From the NCBI GenBank assembly GCA_005776545.1, contig SXOY01000084.1, positions 1 to 8,512 of the forward strand: a DNA stretch of 8,512 nt. Direction: 5' to 3'. This DNA is from Planctomycetia bacterium. Lineage in GTDB: Bacteria; Planctomycetota; Phycisphaerae; Phycisphaerales; UBA1924. The notes below the pieces were generated by a model that was not told where the DNA came from, ran no database searches, and saw nothing but the letters and a program-made list of their open reading frames with translations. How positions within the stretch are numbered: position 1 is the first letter of the stretch; each line of letters opens with the position of its first letter. Made by a program: the position numbers and the translations under genes. Below, in pieces: positions 7,050 through 8,512 of this stretch.

Positions 7050-8512
7050 ATGAACGCTTCCAAACTCGCCGGATTGTCTCTCTGCGTCGGCCTCGCCGCT
7101 TCAGCATTTGCCGCCCCTGCAACCTATCAACGCTATATCGGTACCCCGACAATTGAAGAGGGCGGCGCAATTGCCACCACTCGCGATGGCGGCAGCGTTC
7201 TTGCGTGCATCCGACGCACTGCAGCTGGCGGTCCGCGCAACATCGTCGTGATCAAGCTCGATTACACCGGCGCAACCCAGTGGGAACGAGAAGTCCTCTT
7301 TCCAAACGATGAGACTCCACTGAGTATCACTCAAACTTTTGACGGTGGCTACGCGCTTGTGGCAGATGTTCCAGGAGTCGGTGCTGGTCTTGGGCTGGGA
7401 ATCCTCAGACTCAGTCCTGCAGGTGCCTATATGTGGGGTCAGGTGTGGTTCGGAAACCCCACGGGAACAGGCGCCCATGGTGCCAAGATCATTGAAACCG
7501 GCACAACCAACAACCTCGTGATCGCTTCCCGCGGTTCATTCGGTGCAGGTGTCGGGCAATTACCTGTGATTATTCAACTGACTCCCGCTGGCGGATTGGT
7601 CTGGGCCAATGGCTATGTCGACACCAGATACACAAGCACTCAATTCGGAAGCTTCATGGACATTCGCCCCTTACGCGACCCCTCAGGTGGTCTCAGCTCC
7701 GGCTTTGTTGCATGCGGGTGGACTCAAGCCGCCTCAACCGCACCGCGCGAACCGCTTGTGATGTGGGTGAACGGCGCAGGAATCAACACGATTCAAAACA
7801 CTTACGCGATGCCAGGTGTTGATCGCTACTTCAATGGATTGGACATCCTCCCATCAGGCGAAGTCGCGTTGACCGCGACAGATGCTTCACCCGATTCCTA
7901 TTACTACAACCTGTCTCCAGCACTCTTCCCTGCGCCGCCCGTGCTGCTGAATCGGTTCAAACCAGCTCACGAGTCAATTCACTCAACCGCGCCTGCAGGT
8001 GTCATAATTGGTGGTAACGATATTACCGCTGGCGGAAATGGTGCCCTTGTTCGTGCGGACATGCCATCCGGAACATACACTCATATGTCATACGGGGGCG
8101 GATTGGCTGATCGAGTCGATCAAACATCGCCAGCAGTCGATGGCGCCAAGGCAGTTGGAACGATTAACTCATTCACGCACGGCTTGAGCGATATTTGGGC
8201 GTTCCGATCAAATCTAGCTCTTCGCACCGGATGTATCGAAGGACCAGTCGGACAACCCAACGCTGTGCAACCCCCGAGCTTGAACCCTGTGCCATTCAAC
8301 AGAATCGGTCAGCAATTCACTCAGTGGTTCCCGCAAGTTGTCCCTGTTACCGACATCAACACCATCATCTGTCTTAACTGCCCCGCCGACTTCAACGGCG
8401 ATACCGTAGTCGACTTCTTTGATTACCTTGACTTTGTCGATGCCCTCTCCCTCGGCCTCCCGTCCGCCGACTTCAATGGTGATACCGTGGTCGACTTCTT
8501 CGATTACCTCGA
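7050..8512 (+). CDS. Secreted seven-unit beta-propeller-like protein with dockerin-like tail, 3'-partial
   Basis: The frame is open from ATG 7050 to the window edge (487 full codons). A clear signal peptide has Lys5, a hydrophobic core to about residue 20 and likely cleavage after AFA (residue 21). The mature part divides into about seven units of 40-58 residues, starting near residues 36, 88, 144, 202, 259, 307 and 355. Several carry a strand such as GGYALVADV or NNLVIASRG, then a strand such as VVIKLDYTGATQW, GILRLSPAGAYMW or VIIQLTPAGGLVW. That layout is typical of beta-propeller repeats with the G..VW unit end. No catalytic motif is recognised. A linker (about 396-443) leads to CPADFN at residue 444 and two dockerin-like units, the second cut by the window end. 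The protein is probably exported and attached at the cell surface through the tail. By comparison with the 1002-residue neighbour, the stop is expected within roughly ten codons of the edge. Confidence 0.87.
   Translation, partial: MNASKLAGLSLCVGLAASAFAAPATYQRYIGTPTIEEGGAIATTRDGGSVLACIRRTAAGGPRNIVVIKLDYTGATQWEREVLFPNDETPLSITQTFDGGYALVADVPGVGAGLGLGILRLSPAGAYMWGQVWFGNPTGTGAHGAKIIETGTTNNLVIASRGSFGAGVGQLPVIIQLTPAGGLVWANGYVDTRYTSTQFGSFMDIRPLRDPSGGLSSGFVACGWTQAASTAPREPLVMWVNGAGINTIQNTYAMPGVDRYFNGLDILPSGEVALTATDASPDSYYYNLSPALFPAPPVLLNRFKPAHESIHSTAPAGVIIGGNDITAGGNGALVRADMPSGTYTHMSYGGGLADRVDQTSPAVDGAKAVGTINSFTHGLSDIWAFRSNLALRTGCIEGPVGQPNAVQPPSLNPVPFNRIGQQFTQWFPQVVPVTDINTIICLNCPADFNGDTVVDFFDYLDFVDALSLGLPSADFNGDTVVDFFDYL
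8379..8512 (+). repeat. Dockerin-like tandem units, second copy truncated by the window end
   Basis: Copies at 8385-8431 and 8466-8512 lie 81 bases (27 residues) apart. They differ at five of 47 bases, all silent third-codon changes, so the encoded residues are identical. Each reads ADFNGDTVVDFFDYLD, with Asp1, Asn3, Asp5, Asp9 and Asp12 of the calcium loop, but Thr where the loop usually has Gly at position 6. Confidence 0.82.

Noticed and set aside
7101..7478. 125-codon minus-strand ORF under the propeller gene
   Set aside because: The plus-strand frame has a signal peptide, ribosome binding site and repeat structure; the antisense frame has none of these.

Overview
The window looks like chromosomal DNA of a Planctomycetota bacterium, most probably of the Phycisphaerae/Phycisphaerales lineage. 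Three things point there. Two secreted proteins end in dockerin-like tails of the type CPADFNxDG..DFFDYLDFVDAF, one of them finishing in a terminal Gly-Cys. One protein carries the period-19 DCNxNxIPDxCD repeat typical of planctomycete secreted proteins. The first gene has the GATase-like plus VWA layout common in that phylum. This assignment is inferred from protein style and not from a marker gene.

Layout. Bases 1-1982 (+) hold the 3' part of a membrane-anchored VWA-domain protein that begins upstream of the window. A 149-base gap follows, with a weak promoter candidate, a short perfect palindrome and a good ribosome binding site. Bases 2132-5140 (+) encode a 1002-residue exported multidomain protein: a fibronectin-III-like start, a glucose/sorbosone-dehydrogenase-type beta-propeller, calcium-binding repeats, a lectin-like beta-sandwich and a dockerin-like tail. 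Bases 5141-6829 (-) encode MiaB, the tRNA 2-methylthio-N6-isopentenyladenosine synthase, converging on the previous gene with no base between the two stop codons. A 220-base divergent region with a structured leader (6830-7049) separates miaB from a fourth gene. That gene runs from 7050 past the window end (+) and encodes an exported protein whose sequence divides into about seven beta-propeller-like units followed by the same kind of dockerin-like tail.

How the genes relate. They do not form one obvious operon or a known system. miaB is housekeeping. The two dockerin-tailed proteins on either side of it share an almost identical tail motif (FFDYLDFVDA) and probably use the same extracellular attachment or sorting route. 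The VWA protein is likely part of a separate cell-envelope module lying mostly upstream. I found no mobile element, CRISPR array, tRNA, rRNA or convincing rho-independent terminator. The points most worth a second look are the architecture of the 1002-residue protein, the shared tails, the inserts in MiaB, and the open gene at the right edge.
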